Origin: Corynespora cassiicola
Lineage: Eukaryota > Ascomycota > Dothideomycetes > Pleosporales > Corynesporascaceae
Length of the DNA stretch: 64,000 bases
Reading direction: 5' to 3'
Assembly (NCBI GenBank): GCA_022059125.1
Contig: JAEUWY010000007.1
Location: 226,768-290,767 of the forward strand
Shown one piece after another: positions 46,299-58,977 of the stretch (positions within the stretch are counted from its first letter, which is position 1; each line of letters opens with the position of its first letter). The notes beneath the pieces are model-generated. The model did no database searches. It was not told the origin of the DNA and saw nothing but the letters and a program-made list of their open reading frames with translations. Both the position numbers and the translations under genes were made by a program.

Positions 46299-48116
46299 CT
46301 ATTCGGCGTTTCTAGATTCCACCATGACTTGTGATGTATTTGCCGAATCCCGCTCCTTCAGCTTCAGCAGCTCCTGGCAGTACGGGCTATGCAATCTAAG
46401 CCAAGTGCCATATCTGAGAAATACAAACGGTATGATTGCCATGACTAGAGTGAGGAACCCCAGAAGACTGCACGCCCATGGAATTCCGAGTCTCTCATAC
46501 ATCGGGCTAGCAGCCAATGGAAGAAGAACAGCAAATATGCTACGACTAAACGCCGACGATGCCAAAGCCGATGCCGCAAAGACGTCGTATGCGTCTGCGA
46601 GATAATTCAGCATGGATATAAAGACCAATTCGAGACCCATGCCGAATGGAACGCCGGCAAGCATGGGCACAATCCAGTGGATGTCTGATCGGGCAGTCCA
46701 ACCCTGAAAACATCTAAATTAGCTCAAAATGTCCGCGGGTTGGTTTTGCAAGTCTTACCAGCCAGAATAATGATGATACATTCAATGGCCCGCTGATACA
46801 CGCCAAAGGAAGTCGACGATATTCCTCACTCTTTGGCCACAAAGCATCGCGCTTTTTGGCTTGTTCGAGAAATGTGTCGTACCAGATTGCTATGCCACAA
46901 GCGATCACGCCGCCAACCCCGACTAAAATCTCAATACACAACCAAGCTACCTTTGGACGTTTGACTCACCTGGAACCAAGGCTACACCAGCAAGTCCATC
47001 ATTGAACTTGTATATGCCTAAAAGGAGTCAACATTCAAACACAGCCCGTGAATACTGGAACTGACCTTGAAACACAATGGGGTAGACTTGGAAGAAGATG
47101 TAGAATATTCCAAATTGGAGAGCCAAGTACATGCAAGAGCAGAAAACGATGGGTTCTTTGAACATCACCACCTAGATGGTTAGCTAACCTTTATAGCAAA
47201 TGAACCATCACACACCGGTCTTGCCAGCTTCACAGTTACGGTGTGCTTCCATCCATTGTCTTCAAGTTCGATGGGCGCGTATACGTTCTGGCCATGATTA
47301 GGCGATGCTGCCCTCATTCGTTTTGCACGCCGCAAAAGGATGACTGGAGGATATGTCTCTGAAGCGCATGTCAGGTGCATCTCATCAAGATCAAAGTCGA
47401 ATATCGTACCTGGGAGAACAAGAACAAGCGGCCAAGTCGCACCGGCAATTATCAACCCGACCCAAAACGTCCACCTCCACGAGACCGGTGATACGAACCC
47501 TGATATGATAGGTCCAATGATTGGACCTAAAGAAGTCAACTAAATCCCGTAAGCATTTTCAAACTTTCCATGGCAATATACTCACTCCTATTAGGGCTAT
47601 TGCTTGACCCCTTCTCACCGGATCATCATAAATGTCGGCAAAAATGCCGCCCACAACTGTTATTGGCGCCGATGCAAAGGCACCCGAGAGGAAGCGAAAA
47701 ATCAACAGAGCTGGCCATGTTGGTGCTAGAGCGCATGCCAGGGTGAAGACTGTAAAGCCGAAGAAGGTCGAAAGCATCACGATTCTTCTGCCATGCATCT
47801 CGCTGAGTGGACTGAACAACGGCGGCCCAAAGACATATCCAATCAGGTAGACGGAGTTTGGCAATGCCAGTTGTTCCGCGCTTGATACATTGAATTCTTT
47901 GGACAAATAGTGAGAAGAGCCGCTTGGCAGTGAGGAGCCAAGTGTGCTGTTGGATGCAAGTGCAAGTCCGATTATGAGGACGAGAATCTTCCTCTTCTAT
48001 GGAAAGTGAGAAGTTGAATATGATGGTAAAAACACGACTTTTCCACCTACCGTACTCCAATTTGCAGCGCGTTCGGGGTCTTCATCAGAAAAGGCGACCA
48101 ATCTCCCATCCTCCAT
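46299..48116 (-). CDS. MFS transporter, DHA1-type multidrug/polyamine family
   Basis: Complement of join 46299..46703, 46759..46922, 46970..47017, 47066..47171, 47216..47358, 47410..47539, 47586..47996, 48051..48116 (490 aa). It begins MEDGRLVAFSDEDPERAANW, the usual cytosolic start (P-NW). Typical segments are YLIGYVFGPPLFSPLSEMHGRR, FRFLSGAFASAPITVVGG, ADIYDDPVRRGQAIALIG, GPIIGPIISGFVS-WRWTFW and the large loop with TYPPVILLRRAKRMR. The C-terminal half includes FNDGLAGVALVPG and DAYDVFAASALASSAFSRS. Eight exons all join in frame. It resembles fungal polyamine/drug exporters. No intrinsic evidence ties it to the RiPP cluster. Confidence 0.9.
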
Positions 48117-49276
48117 CGTGGTGATTTGTCGTGATGTTGTGTCGTGATTTGGGAGCTCGGTGAGAGCTTAGCAAAAAGTTAACATGGGTAAAAGTGACGA
48201 TTGCTTAAATCAGGAGAACTAGATCAGCTTGATTGATTACTAAGCTCCAAAGAAGGTTCAGATCCAGAACCTTCTACGGCACGGGCTGGGGATACGGGCC
48301 TCTCGGCAAAGGATCTGGGGATCCATGCACCAACAAAGGTACAGGCAGAGAATTGAGCAGAGTACTGCAGCCATTCAGCGTGCAAAATACCAAGCCCAAC
48401 ACTCCTCGGAGATTGACTCCAGAGTCTCTAAGCGAGATGCAGGCTATTCTCTCTTCACTCATCTTCTCCGCGCATATTTTAGCACTATGCATGTCGCAGC
48501 AACTTTCCCTTCTCGCCACACTAATGCCCCGCTAAGCTATATATTCGTATTCTGCTTCTTAAGCCTTTCTAATATATATTTACGTTTTTAGATTAAATCT
48601 ATGTATTCAATTCGTAGCGTCCTTCCTTCCTAAAGGAGAAGCACTAGAAAATTACGATCGTCCATGTCGCAACAGTTTGAACCAACGCAAGGATGCGGAG
48701 GAATGCTAGTGCCGGCCTGGGGCTCGGCCAACGGCGACGCGGGAATTAGACGTGAATCCTACTCGAACATCGTCAACATGCAGGGAGCAAGTACCGCCGC
48801 AGTAGTCGAAACAGAAGCCCTTATTGAGCACCAAAACCAAAATCAACACAATATCGTCCGAGGGTGTGTAAGGCGAGATAAGGCGGGAATGGGCGGTGGG
48901 AAGATGGAGACAGAGAGGTAGGGCTTGTGTACTTGTGGACGTGTGTATTGCGTGCGTGGATTTCTGTGTGCAAGTCTGTGTGTGTACGCGTATCATGCGT
49001 GGACTGTGTATGCATGCTAGCATGTAAAGGTGTAGTGCAGTTGTCGTTGCATTCGCTGCAGTCAGCTCACTAATGTATGGATTCGCCTTCAGATGTGCAG
49101 ACCAAGCTCTCCTACCTCATCCCACTCTTCTGATACCGTTCCTATATAAATCACCTTACCTATACATATTCTTGCCCAACCCAAGTCCCCTTATATCTCA
49201 TCCTTCAATTCCTTCACTCAGCCATCGGCGTCCTTGGAAACGACACCAACGCTTCCACCGCCACACATCCCCAACA
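48117..49276. promoter_or_regulatory. Divergent intergenic region between MFS and P450
   Basis: 1.16 kb. Contains a GT-rich tract at about 48928-49010 and a TATATAA element near 49143 upstream of the P450. No gene is recognised. Confidence 0.45.
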
Positions 49277-51800
49277 ATGTTGTTCGAAATTGCCCCCCTC
49301 CCTAACCTGCTGGTTCTAGCAGTCCCCTCGACCATCATCGTCTTCTTGGTCCGCTTCATCCTAAAATCAGCCTTCCGCAAAACAGGACCGAAAATCCCGC
49401 CTGGTCCGCCGGGCAGTGATCATGCGAAGTACTTGCAAACTGATCGCTGGAATGTGTTCAAGGCGTGGAATGAGAAATATGGTATGTCTGCTCCTGTCCT
49501 GCCTGTGTAGAGAGAAGTGTGGCTTGCTGACATGGGGTGGGGGATAGGTAATGTGGCGAGTTTTTACACGGGCCCGCAGTTGAATGTTTGTATGTTACCT
49601 GACTTGAGAGAAGTGAGAAATCATGTGCTTGGGAAACGGTGACTGATGTGATGGGTATTAGTGCTTGGGACTATGGAGGGAGCTATAGATCTCCTCGAAA
49701 AAGCCGGCGAGACATTCTCCAGCCGCCCGGACTTCGTCATGGGGTAAGATCAACATCCTCTCCCATCCCCCCTCCTACCACCCCCTCAAACACTAAACAA
49801 GACCAGAGAATTCCTCTTCTCTCGACTCCGAGGATTTTCCATGGTCTACGGTCAAAAATGGCGGAATTGGCGCACGGTTAGTGTTCTTGCTCTCGTTTCA
49901 AATATTTGGAAAGAGTCGATTCATGAAAAGAGGCTAATGGAGGCGGTGTTACGCGATAGATTCACAACTCTCATTTTAGCGCTAAGGCATCGCCGGCGGC
50001 GAAGCCGATGCAGGATAATGAGTCGGCAGTACTAATTAAGGATTTGTTGGAGAATAAGGCGGAGGATGGAATTTTGGACCGTAAACATAAGATTTTGAGA
50101 AGGTAAGAGCGCTGAGGGATGGAGATTAGTGGGAGTGATAGAGGGGAGAGGTTGCTGATGGTTTCTATAGGCATATGGCGTCTACGATGTTTCAGTTGGC
50201 ATATGGACGGAGGGTTACGGCTATGGAAGATCCGTTAGTTATGGAGCATGATGAGGTCGAGGAGTGTAAGTACCTGATTCTTCCGCTTCGACAAGGGCTT
50301 TGCTGATCTTTTTAACAGATATTGAAAGGTACGTAGTAAACCATGCTGTTATAAATAGATAACTGTTTGCAAGTTATTCACACTGATTTTAGTACAAAGT
50401 AAGTATCAATTATGGACTCAACCTTCGAGTATGGACTAAGTTATAATCAGGGTCCCGGGCCGCTTCTTCCTCGAGAGTGTAAGTATTTCTAGCAGCGATA
50501 AATCTTGATCCAGAAATTAGAACTAACCACCAAAACAATCAGTGGCCTCAGCTACTATGGCTCCCAGTAAGCAGCACTTCTCCCTCGCCATAGAAAACGG
50601 TCCACTGACACCCCTCCGGAAACCCCTGCAGTGGTTCAGCTGGGAACCCGAGAGACGTCGAGACACCAATACAAGACTCTACATGACCGTATTGAATGAC
50701 GTCAAGAAGAGAATGGAAGAGGGCACGCAGGTTCCATGCACAACCCAATGGGCTCTCGAAAGACAAAAGGAATTGGGCTTCGATGACCTGGAACTGTCTT
50801 ATGCGCTCTCTTCTCCGTGGGCTGCAGGCATTGGAACTGTGTCTACTGCGATTGAGATTGCTATCCGTATGTTTAACCCCTCGATTATCTTATAATGCCT
50901 TTTATTTCTCATTTTTCAGGGAGCGTGGACCTCTGACTGTGTGATGTAGTCGCCATCTTGCACTACCCAGAAGCCTACGCCAAAGTCAAAGAGGAAATGG
51001 ACAGAGTGGTAGGACGAGACCGGATGCCTACTTTTGAAGACCAGAAAAACCTGCCTTATCTAGAAGCTTTCATCAAGGAGACTATGAGGTATATCTTCCC
51101 ATCCTATGTGCCCGTAAAGTAATGGTCTGACATGAATTTTGTTGTAGATGGCGCCTTGTGACACCAACAGTCATTGCGCACTCTTCGATCCAGGATTATA
51201 CGTATAAAGGCATGTTTATCCCGAAGGACACGGCGATTTATCCTAATGGCACGTAAGTCCTCCCTGAACCCCAAATCACAAGTCCATCCATCCATCAAGT
51301 GATTAACAAATATGAACCCTGGTAGCATGATGATGAGAGATCCAGCGGTATTTCCTGATGGCGATGCATTTAAGCCGGAGAGGTTCCTGAATGTCACCGA
51401 TCCAAGGCTGCAGACGTACAAGTTCGGCGTGTTTGGGTTCGGGAGAAGAATTTGTCCGGGGATGTATGTTGCGCTGCAGTCGTTGTATATTGCTATGGCG
51501 CGGTAAGTGAAATCTTCCGTCTTTCTTCCCTATTCCCCTCTTTCTACTGCCTTTAACTTTAAACCCGACTTCCCACTGACGTCGCCAAATAGCATGCTCT
51601 GGGCATTCGAAGTCCTCCCCGTCATCGAAAACGGTAAACCCTACATCCCCGACGCCGATGACTTTAGCTACGGTCTCGTTAGCTACCCCGCAGCGCTGAA
51701 ATACAGACTTGTTGCGCGCAGTGAGAAACACAAAGAGATCGCTATGAGGGAGGCGGAGCTGGCGGAAGAGAGGATGGCGGGGTTGCCGGGGTCGTATTGA
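49277..51800 (+). CDS. Cytochrome P450 monooxygenase
   Basis: About 15 exons; my model is 49277..49481, 49548..49589, 49662..49743, 49807..49876, 49960..50102, 50171..50265, 50319..50328, 50393..50398, 50451..50478, 50543..50566, 50632..50866, 50950..51088, 51148..51252, 51326..51502, 51593..51800 (522 aa). The 10-nt and 6-nt exons are the weakest part. Membrane anchor and PPGPPG hinge come first, then WRNWRT-IHNSHFSAKA, GRRV and VPGRFFLESWPQLLWLP. The I-helix is SSPWAAGIGTVSTA, where the usual acidic residue before Thr is Gly. K-helix is FIKETMR and the haem loop FGFGRRICPGM. It resembles the group of fungal P450s that oxidise polyketide-type metabolites. Intact and probably ER-bound. Substrate unknown; a link to the peptide cluster 6 kb away is unproven. 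Confidence 0.85.
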
Positions 51801-52440
51801 GAGAAAGGAAAAGAAGAGAGACGAGAAAATAAAGTGAATAGCTAAATTCAACATTTAGTTAACTCCTTCGTGTTAATTACGGAGGCCGATTAAAAGGTAG
51901 AGGGACAAAACTGTTTAGCGAGCTGAAAAAATTCTTTACCCCGCTTTTACAACCTTTCAAACCTGTATAAACTAATATTGTTCTGTTTTTTTTAATAATT
52001 TGTATTTACTATTTAGTTCTAGCCCGGCACAGTTAAAAGAAGGAGACTCCCGTAGCTCTTTTGATAATTTTATTTTAAGTTTAGTTTAAGTTTAGTTTTT
52101 AAAAATGTGTTAAAATTATTAAATAACAGTAAAATGCAGACTAGCGTATATAAAAGCTTATAGCTTAAAACTTTATTCTACAATCCTGGCACAAGATGAT
52201 CCGCCAGGTTAATCGTATCCGAAGGCGCAATGCATGCAGGACTGTTTCGAGTAAATAGATAAGCGATCTGCATCATACGCTTGTATTGGAGTCGAATCGA
52301 TGCTGGAATTGAATATGATGGTTTGCTGAAAGAACTCTGAGTATTTGACCATACTGATATGGTGTAATAAGATCTGAATTCCTCACATCCATCAAGAACC
52401 ACAATCACTAGCATTTCCATTTCCATTGACTGCCATCAAC
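51801..52440. other. Intergenic region with AT-rich patch
   Basis: About 51850-52170 is AT-rich, with composition like the RIP blocks, perhaps an eroded repeat remnant. No gene is seen. Confidence 0.4.
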
Positions 52441-52683
52441 ATGTGTGTCAAGCATCACACCACAACCAAATATGCTGTCTGTGGACATACAAAGAAAAGT
52501 TACTACGTCGCCCCATGTACTGAGTCAGACTGTGGTATTGTAACGAGTGAGGTGACCGATGGGTCAAATACCAAAAGAGAAATATGTCCTGATTTTCGGT
52601 ATGTTCACCCTCTGTCTGTTCCTCCAACAAGATAACATGCTGATAGATGGTTTTCAGTTGATGATGGGATGGTTCTGTATTGA
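52441..52683 (+). CDS. Small Cys/His-rich hypothetical protein
   Basis: Join 52441..52598, 52647..52683 (64 aa). The 48-nt intron has a GTATGT donor and a GCTGATAG end combining branch site and acceptor. The protein starts MCVKHHTTTKYAVCGHTKKS and continues with further Cys at APC, SDC and EIC. The C...CGH...C...C pattern resembles a group of small fungal proteins of unknown function that could bind zinc. There is no signal peptide. Short length makes the call tentative. Confidence 0.5.
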
Positions 52684-53167
52684 CTTGTTGCAAAATGTGG
52701 TTGACTAGCGATATTCCATGTAGTCGGCTCTGACATAGAAAGAAATTCAGACTAGCAATTGATCCAATCCACTGCACTGCAAAATCATGATCAAATGATC
52801 ATATCTTTAAACTGTATATATATTCGGTGCCTTAGCGGGTGGCGGGAATTTATTGTCGAGACATGATGGAGCGAAGCCTCTGTATTCAATCACACTAAAC
52901 TGCTTGAATGCATTAATATGCTTTTGTGCAGTACGTGAATGACAAAATACCACGAATTCATACCATGTATCTATATAAATGCGTATGCAAGGAGAAGAAA
53001 ATACACAAAGAGGCATAAATGGCGTGGATAAGTGTGTTGATGGTTTTATTGTGATTGGTCTAATTTACCCGCATCATCTGACGTCAATGCTCACCGCTAC
53101 TTACAGTAGCGGGTATATAACTAGTGACAGCTTTTCATCTAATCGCACCAACAGACAGACCGCTTCA
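52684..53167. other. Intergenic region
   Basis: Mostly AT-rich. A TATATAAC element near 53115 lies about 50 nt upstream of the next start. Confidence 0.4.
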
Positions 53168-54112
53168 ATGGCAGACAAACTACCACAAGGGGCCAAGCTA
53201 TCCCTCAAATGGGGCTTAGCGGTCCTAAGAACTCCCGACCCTAATTTCCCACATCTTCTGAAAAACCAAGGCAGTTGCTGTGCTGTTTGGCGTAATCCTC
53301 AGAAAAGGACCGTTTTGAAAACAGCTCGATTGTTTCATCTCGACGGTTGTAACGATCAAGATGCAAGACAGCACGAAAACGAGCAAGCGGAGTCTACTTT
53401 GCTTTTGCAACGCGAGAAAGAAATTTATCGGCATCTGGGCCAACACAAGGGAATTTTACGCTGTCTGAATATCACCAGTAATGGGATCGAATTTCCGTAC
53501 ATGGCATCTGGCACCCTCCGGAGCTATCTCAGCAACTTTGCCGAATCTCTAACTCAATCCATGCGCCAGGACTGGACCAAGAGCGCTTTGGAAGTGATCA
53601 ACTTCGTCCATTCCAAAGAAGTTCTCCAAGTCGACATCACTGCTGCAAATTTTCTCTTGGATGACAATTTATCCATTTTCATTTGCGACTTTGCCGGTTC
53701 CATACTACAGGAGAAAGAAAACCTGGTCCGACCGGAGACACGTTATGCAAAAATAGAGGGTATGGGACCACCGAAAATCTCTATGGCCACAGAAATATTC
53801 GCGCTAGGAAGCTTAATATACGAGATCAACACAGGAAGAAGACCGTATGACGAAATGGAAGATGATGAAGTGGCAGCGCGTTTCGCGAAAAACGATTTCC
53901 CTGAAACAGCGGATCTGGATTGTGGTGATATCATACGAAAATGTTGGGGAGGCGAATTCCAGTCCGTGGCAGATATATTGGATGCTTACCATAACTACAC
54001 AAATATGGCGTTGTCCAAGTTCCTCGAGGTAAGATCAAGATATTTGTTTGCCTGTTATTCTTTTCCCTTTATCGTCATTATCTCCGAATATCTAGAAGCT
54101 CCAAATGTTTAA
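53168..54112 (+). CDS. Protein-kinase-like protein, divergent
   Basis: Unspliced frame 314 aa from the ATG at 53168; an in-frame ATG at 52979 precedes the TATA-like box and is less likely. The kinase fold is visible: VLKTA (beta-3 Lys), QREKEIYRHLGQHKGI (alpha-C Glu), the hinge MASGTLRSYL, catalytic loop LQVDITAANFLL (HRD is QVD, catalytic Asp and Asn kept), CDFAGS in place of DFG, and ATEIFALGSLIYEINTGRRPY. A GTAAGA donor at 54029 and an acceptor at 54095 offer an alternative spliced C-terminus ending at 54143 (302 aa), which looks more natural than the hydrophobic read-through tail. It may be an active atypical kinase. Subtelomeric expanded kinases of this type are common in fungi; target unknown. 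Confidence 0.7.
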   Translation: MADKLPQGAKLSLKWGLAVLRTPDPNFPHLLKNQGSCCAVWRNPQKRTVLKTARLFHLDGCNDQDARQHENEQAESTLLLQREKEIYRHLGQHKGILRCLNITSNGIEFPYMASGTLRSYLSNFAESLTQSMRQDWTKSALEVINFVHSKEVLQVDITAANFLLDDNLSIFICDFAGSILQEKENLVRPETRYAKIEGMGPPKISMATEIFALGSLIYEINTGRRPYDEMEDDEVAARFAKNDFPETADLDCGDIIRKCWGGEFQSVADILDAYHNYTNMALSKFLEVRSRYLFACYSFPFIVIISEYLEAPNV

Positions 54113-54364
54113 TCTTACTCTGTTGTTGCGTTATAGTGCGTAAACGATGGGTAGGGTTAGGTGCGAGAAGGGCGCTATTCTAATTTAGATTTTGACGACA
54201 GCACTAACCCTATTTAAATTTTTAACGACAACGCTACGCCTATTTTAGTATTTAACAGCACGTAATTCTCCCGGCACCCTTTTTTTCTGCTTTGCTTTTT
54301 CTATACTACTTCTATGCTAATCTGAGATGCACTTTAGTTTTTACTAACTAGCATCTATATTCTA

Positions 54365-57300
54365 ATGTCAGCAACGAATGCTAGCAAACTGAAAAAGCGG
54401 GGTTAACCGTCTAAATATGCTTCTGCAGAGGAGAAAAAGGCTGCGAACGCAGAGAGACGATGTACATAGAAAGAATTAAACTGCTGGAGTGCAAAAAACG
54501 AAATATAAACTGTATTACGTCAAAGACCCGAGGCAGACAGCATTCGTTTTGCCAGTTTTTACACATATTGTATCAGCTGGGCTATCTACGCTTAGAATTG
54601 CAGTAGAAATAGATTTAGTCTGTCTTAAAAGTTTTACGCAGACTAAAAAAGATAAGCTTAGAAAACTTCTGCTACTATTTAGTTTATTTAGAAACTTTTC
54701 GCTAAACTGTATATCTAATAAACTTAATAACGTTTTTAATTAATATTTAAATAACAGCGAAACACTCGTAAATGCTATAGAGTTAAAAAATATAAAATAT
54801 AAGAATAATACTGTAAATACTGAAAATATAAATAATAGCTGTAAAAATAGAGATATTATAAATAAAACAGCTATTAGTAATAAGATTTTAAAAATTAATA
54901 AATTCGTAAATTAATTAGTAGATTAGCTAATTTAATATTAGAGCTGCTGTAAATATTACTATTAGTAGTCTAAAAAAAAGCACGCAGAAAATTATTTAAG
55001 CTATATTAGTCTGTAAAAGTACTTAGAGAAAGTTAAAAAAACTATAAATTACTTAAATAAATAAAAGTTAAATACTATAATAATTTATAAATCTAACTTT
55101 ACTAGCTATTTAAATAAAATAGCTAAACGTTATTTATATTATAAGAATAGAAAAAATAATAATTACCTGCCTGTTTATATATATTTAAATAAAAATAATA
55201 AAGTAGTAGTAGCTACTAAAATTATATTTAATATTAATAGTGTTTTTAGTTTTTTTAGCAGTTTAAATATTACTAAGTAAAATATTTATTAGAATTTTAT
55301 ATAGATAATAGTTTTAAATTTTTAATTAGACCTATATTTTAACAGTTATTTAGTATACTATATTAATATTTATAGCTACGTATACTTAGTAAAAAAACGT
55401 TATATTAACTGCTATATTATACTTTTAAGCGTTTTATAAATTTTAAATATATTTTACTTTATCTATTTTTTCTGTACTTTTATTAAAAAAAATAAAAAGT
55501 AAACTGCTTTTTAGATAATAACTACTATATTTAAATAGATTAAATTTTGCTTCTAGCTATATAATAGTACTATAGCAGCTTAACTATACAGTACTATCTA
55601 TTTAGTTATAATTATACGTAATATAATTTTATAATTTAAAATATAAAAAAAAAATTTTAATAGACAGACGCGACGCTGTAATAGTAGCTTTTTTTTTATT
55701 TTTTTATACTAAAATTTTTTTATAAAATATAGAAAATAATTTTATAGGCTGTTAAGCGTTTTAAACTACAGTATTTTTATAAAATATTTATTTTTTATTA
55801 TAGTAAAAACTTTAAATATTTTACGAAAAATAATACTTAGCAGAAAATAAACTTCTGCTTTAATAAATACTAAACTAGTACTATTAAAAAAATTTATATA
55901 ATTTTAGTTATTAATATTAATATAAATAAAAAAAAATATTCCGCGCAGAACTTTAAAGTTATATATAAAAAAATAATAGTAAAAATAAAACTGTAGCGAA
56001 AATAATACTATAAAAATAATACTATTTTAAAATTTATAGTAAGTAGATATAGAGTTAGAACAGCTAAAAATCAGACAAATATTATATAACGTTTTACTTT
56101 TTTAATATACTATATAATAGTAAAAGCTTAATAATTAAAACTATTTAAAAATTTAAAAGCTGTATAAATAGGCTTTTATACAGTTAGCTTTATTCTAGTA
56201 TTAAAAAAAAAATTCTACAGAAAATATATATTTTTTTACTAATATAGCTTTAGAAATATTAGCGCTTAATTCTAAGCTACAGAAGATATAGTAATATATT
56301 AAAGCAGGTTTTAGCTATAACTCTGTTATACTAATTTAGATTTATTTCTATATAAAACTCTGCTATTACTACGTTTTTTTAAGTTAATATAAAAATACTT
56401 TAGTATATAGAAAAAGCACCGCGTTTTAAAAAAACTATTCTATTAAATTAATACGTAATTATAATAATAATACTTTTATATATAATAATTTTAACTGCTA
56501 TAAAACAGTACTTCTCTGTATTATACTTTTAATATAGTTATTTTTCTAAAATAGTTGCGATAAAATATAAATAAGTTTTATATTAGATTTAAAATAGTAT
56601 ACAGTCTAAATAACTATTTTATTATATAGAAGTATAAACAAATTATGCTAATATTTCTACGCTGTTTTTAATTTTTCTATTCTAATAGCTTTATTTAATA
56701 ATCTAGCGGCCTCTAGTAGAACGTATAGTTAAATAATAATATTAACTAGCTAAACAAACTACAGCGATATAAAAGTTTAGAATTTTATAATAATATAAAG
56801 TAATATAGCTATATTTAGTTTATAGATAAAGTAAATTAGAAAAAAATAATATTTAAGCAGCTGTTTATTTAGTATATAATATTTAATAATTTATTTATAT
56901 AAGCAGTTTATTATATACGCTACAGCTAAATCTAAAATATATATATTAATTTTATTTAAATAAATAAAGCGCGCTAATAGATAACAGAGTTTAATACTAT
57001 ACTAACTTACTTAAAACTTTTAGAAAACTATTTTTAATAGCTTTATCTCTGTATCTTCTATAAAAATATATTTTTTTTAATTTAAAATCTATTATATAAA
57101 AACTATGTTAGTACAGCTCTAGCTAGTTAAATTTTTTTATATTAGCTAAGTATTAACTAAATTTTAAAAAGTAAGTATTAGTTTTTAAAACTAGTTATAG
57201 AAAACAGATTAGCAGTTAAAAATATTTAGGTTTTTTTTTAATAGCTATAAAAGTAGAAAAACAGCTAGTTTAAGTAAAAAAACTAAAATAATAAGTTTTA

Positions 57301-57960
57301 TTAGATACTATATTAATAAAGTTTTAAAATTATTAAACTAATATAAAATAAATATTAGATTTATAACTAAAAAAAAATAAAAAAAAATAATATTTTTTTT
57401 AAGCTACTAGCTGCTTTTATATTTCTAAAACTAAAATTTTATATAAAAGTATAAAAACTCTAATAAAATACTATAGTAGCTAAGCTTTTATTTTAGTTTT
57501 TATATATACTACTAACAGTTAAAACAATATAAAAAGATACTAAAGTCTTTTTCTGTATTTTATATTAAGTACTACTTTATAAATAGATAGTTTCTAGTCT
57601 ATAAATAACTAAATTGTATACTTTATAAAATTTAACTAAAATAATATTTTTTTAGAGCTATTAAAAACTAATGTTTACTGTTAGCTGTTTAAATTATAAA
57701 AAAAATTTAATATAATATTAGAAAAAAATTTTTATACAAAAAAAAAGCGCTAAAATAAAAATTTAAAATATAAAATATTATTAAAAATCTAACTTAAAGA
57801 CGTAAGTTTATAAATAGTTAAAATATAAGCTATTACAGTATCTAATTTAATAAAAACTTAGAAAAGTATAAAAACTTTTAATATTTTTATTAAATTTTAC
57901 GTAAGCGGAAGTATAACACTAGCTTAGTTTTTAGATTAGAGGCTAGTAGTTACTTTAAAA
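54365..57960 (+). mobile_element. RIP-degraded transposon relic, class uncertain
   Basis: AT-rich, stop-laden block. Near its left edge, from the ATG at 54365, a reading frame is still legible as KLKKRG-stop-PSKYASAEEKKAANAERRC, the basic start common in fungal transposon ORFs (Helitron-like or similar), with C-to-T type stops. I could not find terminal repeats or a target duplication, so the edges are approximate. Confidence 0.45.
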
Positions 57961-58189
57961 CTAATATAATATTTAATAATAACTTTTTTAAGCAGCAGAA
58001 GAGAAAGCAGTTGCAGATAGTTAGACAGGTAGAACTACATATACAAACTGGCATAGAAAAGGACTGAAAAAAATGGGGTCGGCCAGATGTATATAAGGGT
58101 ATACTAAAATGCACGAACTCAACGTTATATCTTATAGTCGAGACTTGATGAAATAATCGACAAAGGCGTTGAGGTGGTTTCCACGGTTC

Positions 58190-58742
58190 ATATGCCCCAA
58201 CAAACAACAATGATGGGACATCCAAAAGGCCATATAGCTTTTCCAGTGCAAAGTGATCGTCTCTTCTTCATCCAGAATCGTCAAAACCGTCAAAATCGGT
58301 TACGGTGCTCCGAGGAAGCCGCAGGAAAAGCCGCAGAAGGACCCCAGCAAGAAGCTCAGTGGCTTCTTGTTCTTTATGGCACAGGACCTAAAGGTATTCT
58401 ACTCTGACTTCCGACCCGCATGCAAGAGCCTTAATAAAAAAAACTAAGGCTTTTTTATAGAGCACCTTGCAAAGGCACGAGAGAAGAAAGAGGACGAGAG
58501 GAATATCGCATTAACGCGATGCTTCTTCTATGCCGAAAGCAAGAGCAAGAATCGCAAGAATCACAAGGCAAAGGGGAAAGGCATGGGTACGTTTGATCTC
58601 TCTGTATAATCAATCCGCTGATGAGCCACAGAGAGGAGCTTTCTAAACAAGCTGCACGATCATCTTATAAAGCTGCAGAAGACTGACCTAAAGAACTACA
58701 GCAACTTACAGAAGGCGTACATAAAAAAACTCTATAGTAACT
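58190..58742 (+). pseudogene. Possible relic of a small gene with HMG-box-like sequence
   Basis: Non-RIP composition. One frame reads RKPQEKPQKDPSKKLSGFLF, faintly like the start of an HMG box (KDP-K-LS-F-F). A downstream basic segment ends KAKGKGM. After a possible intron a further open segment ends KAYIKKLYSN before a TAA. Junction phases do not all agree, so it may be degenerate or not a gene. Confidence 0.25.
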
Positions 58743-58849
58743 AAATAAAAAAGGTTAAGAATAATTATATAATAAATATATACGTAAATTATGTTGCGGC
58801 GAAATAAGTAATAAGATAGTCGCGACCGCGACGCGTGCACAGGCTAATA

Positions 58850-58873
58850 TAAGAAGTTTAATTAAACTTCTTA
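58850..58873. repeat. Perfect 24-bp palindrome
   Basis: Symmetric about TTTAATTAAA, with arms TAAGAAG and CTTCTTA. A second hairpin (GCGGGAAGT ... ACTTCCGC) follows at about 58914-58939. Not part of any gene seen. Confidence 0.8.
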
Positions 58874-58977
58874 AGCCTTAAGCGTCTGAGGAGTTCTAGC
58901 GAGGGTCGCTTAGGCGGGAAGTATAACAAACTTCCGCGTCGCATTAGCCCAGTAGTAGATTATCATGTACAAACAAA

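Noticed and set aside
26271..51800. Polyketide synthase or nonribosomal peptide synthetase backbone gene
   Set aside because: No KS, AT, A or C domain motifs appear in any frame, so the cluster is not a classical PKS/NRPS locus within this window.
54149..54161. Internal telomere-like GGGTAGGGTTAGG
   Set aside because: Only about two units, too short to claim an old chromosome end.
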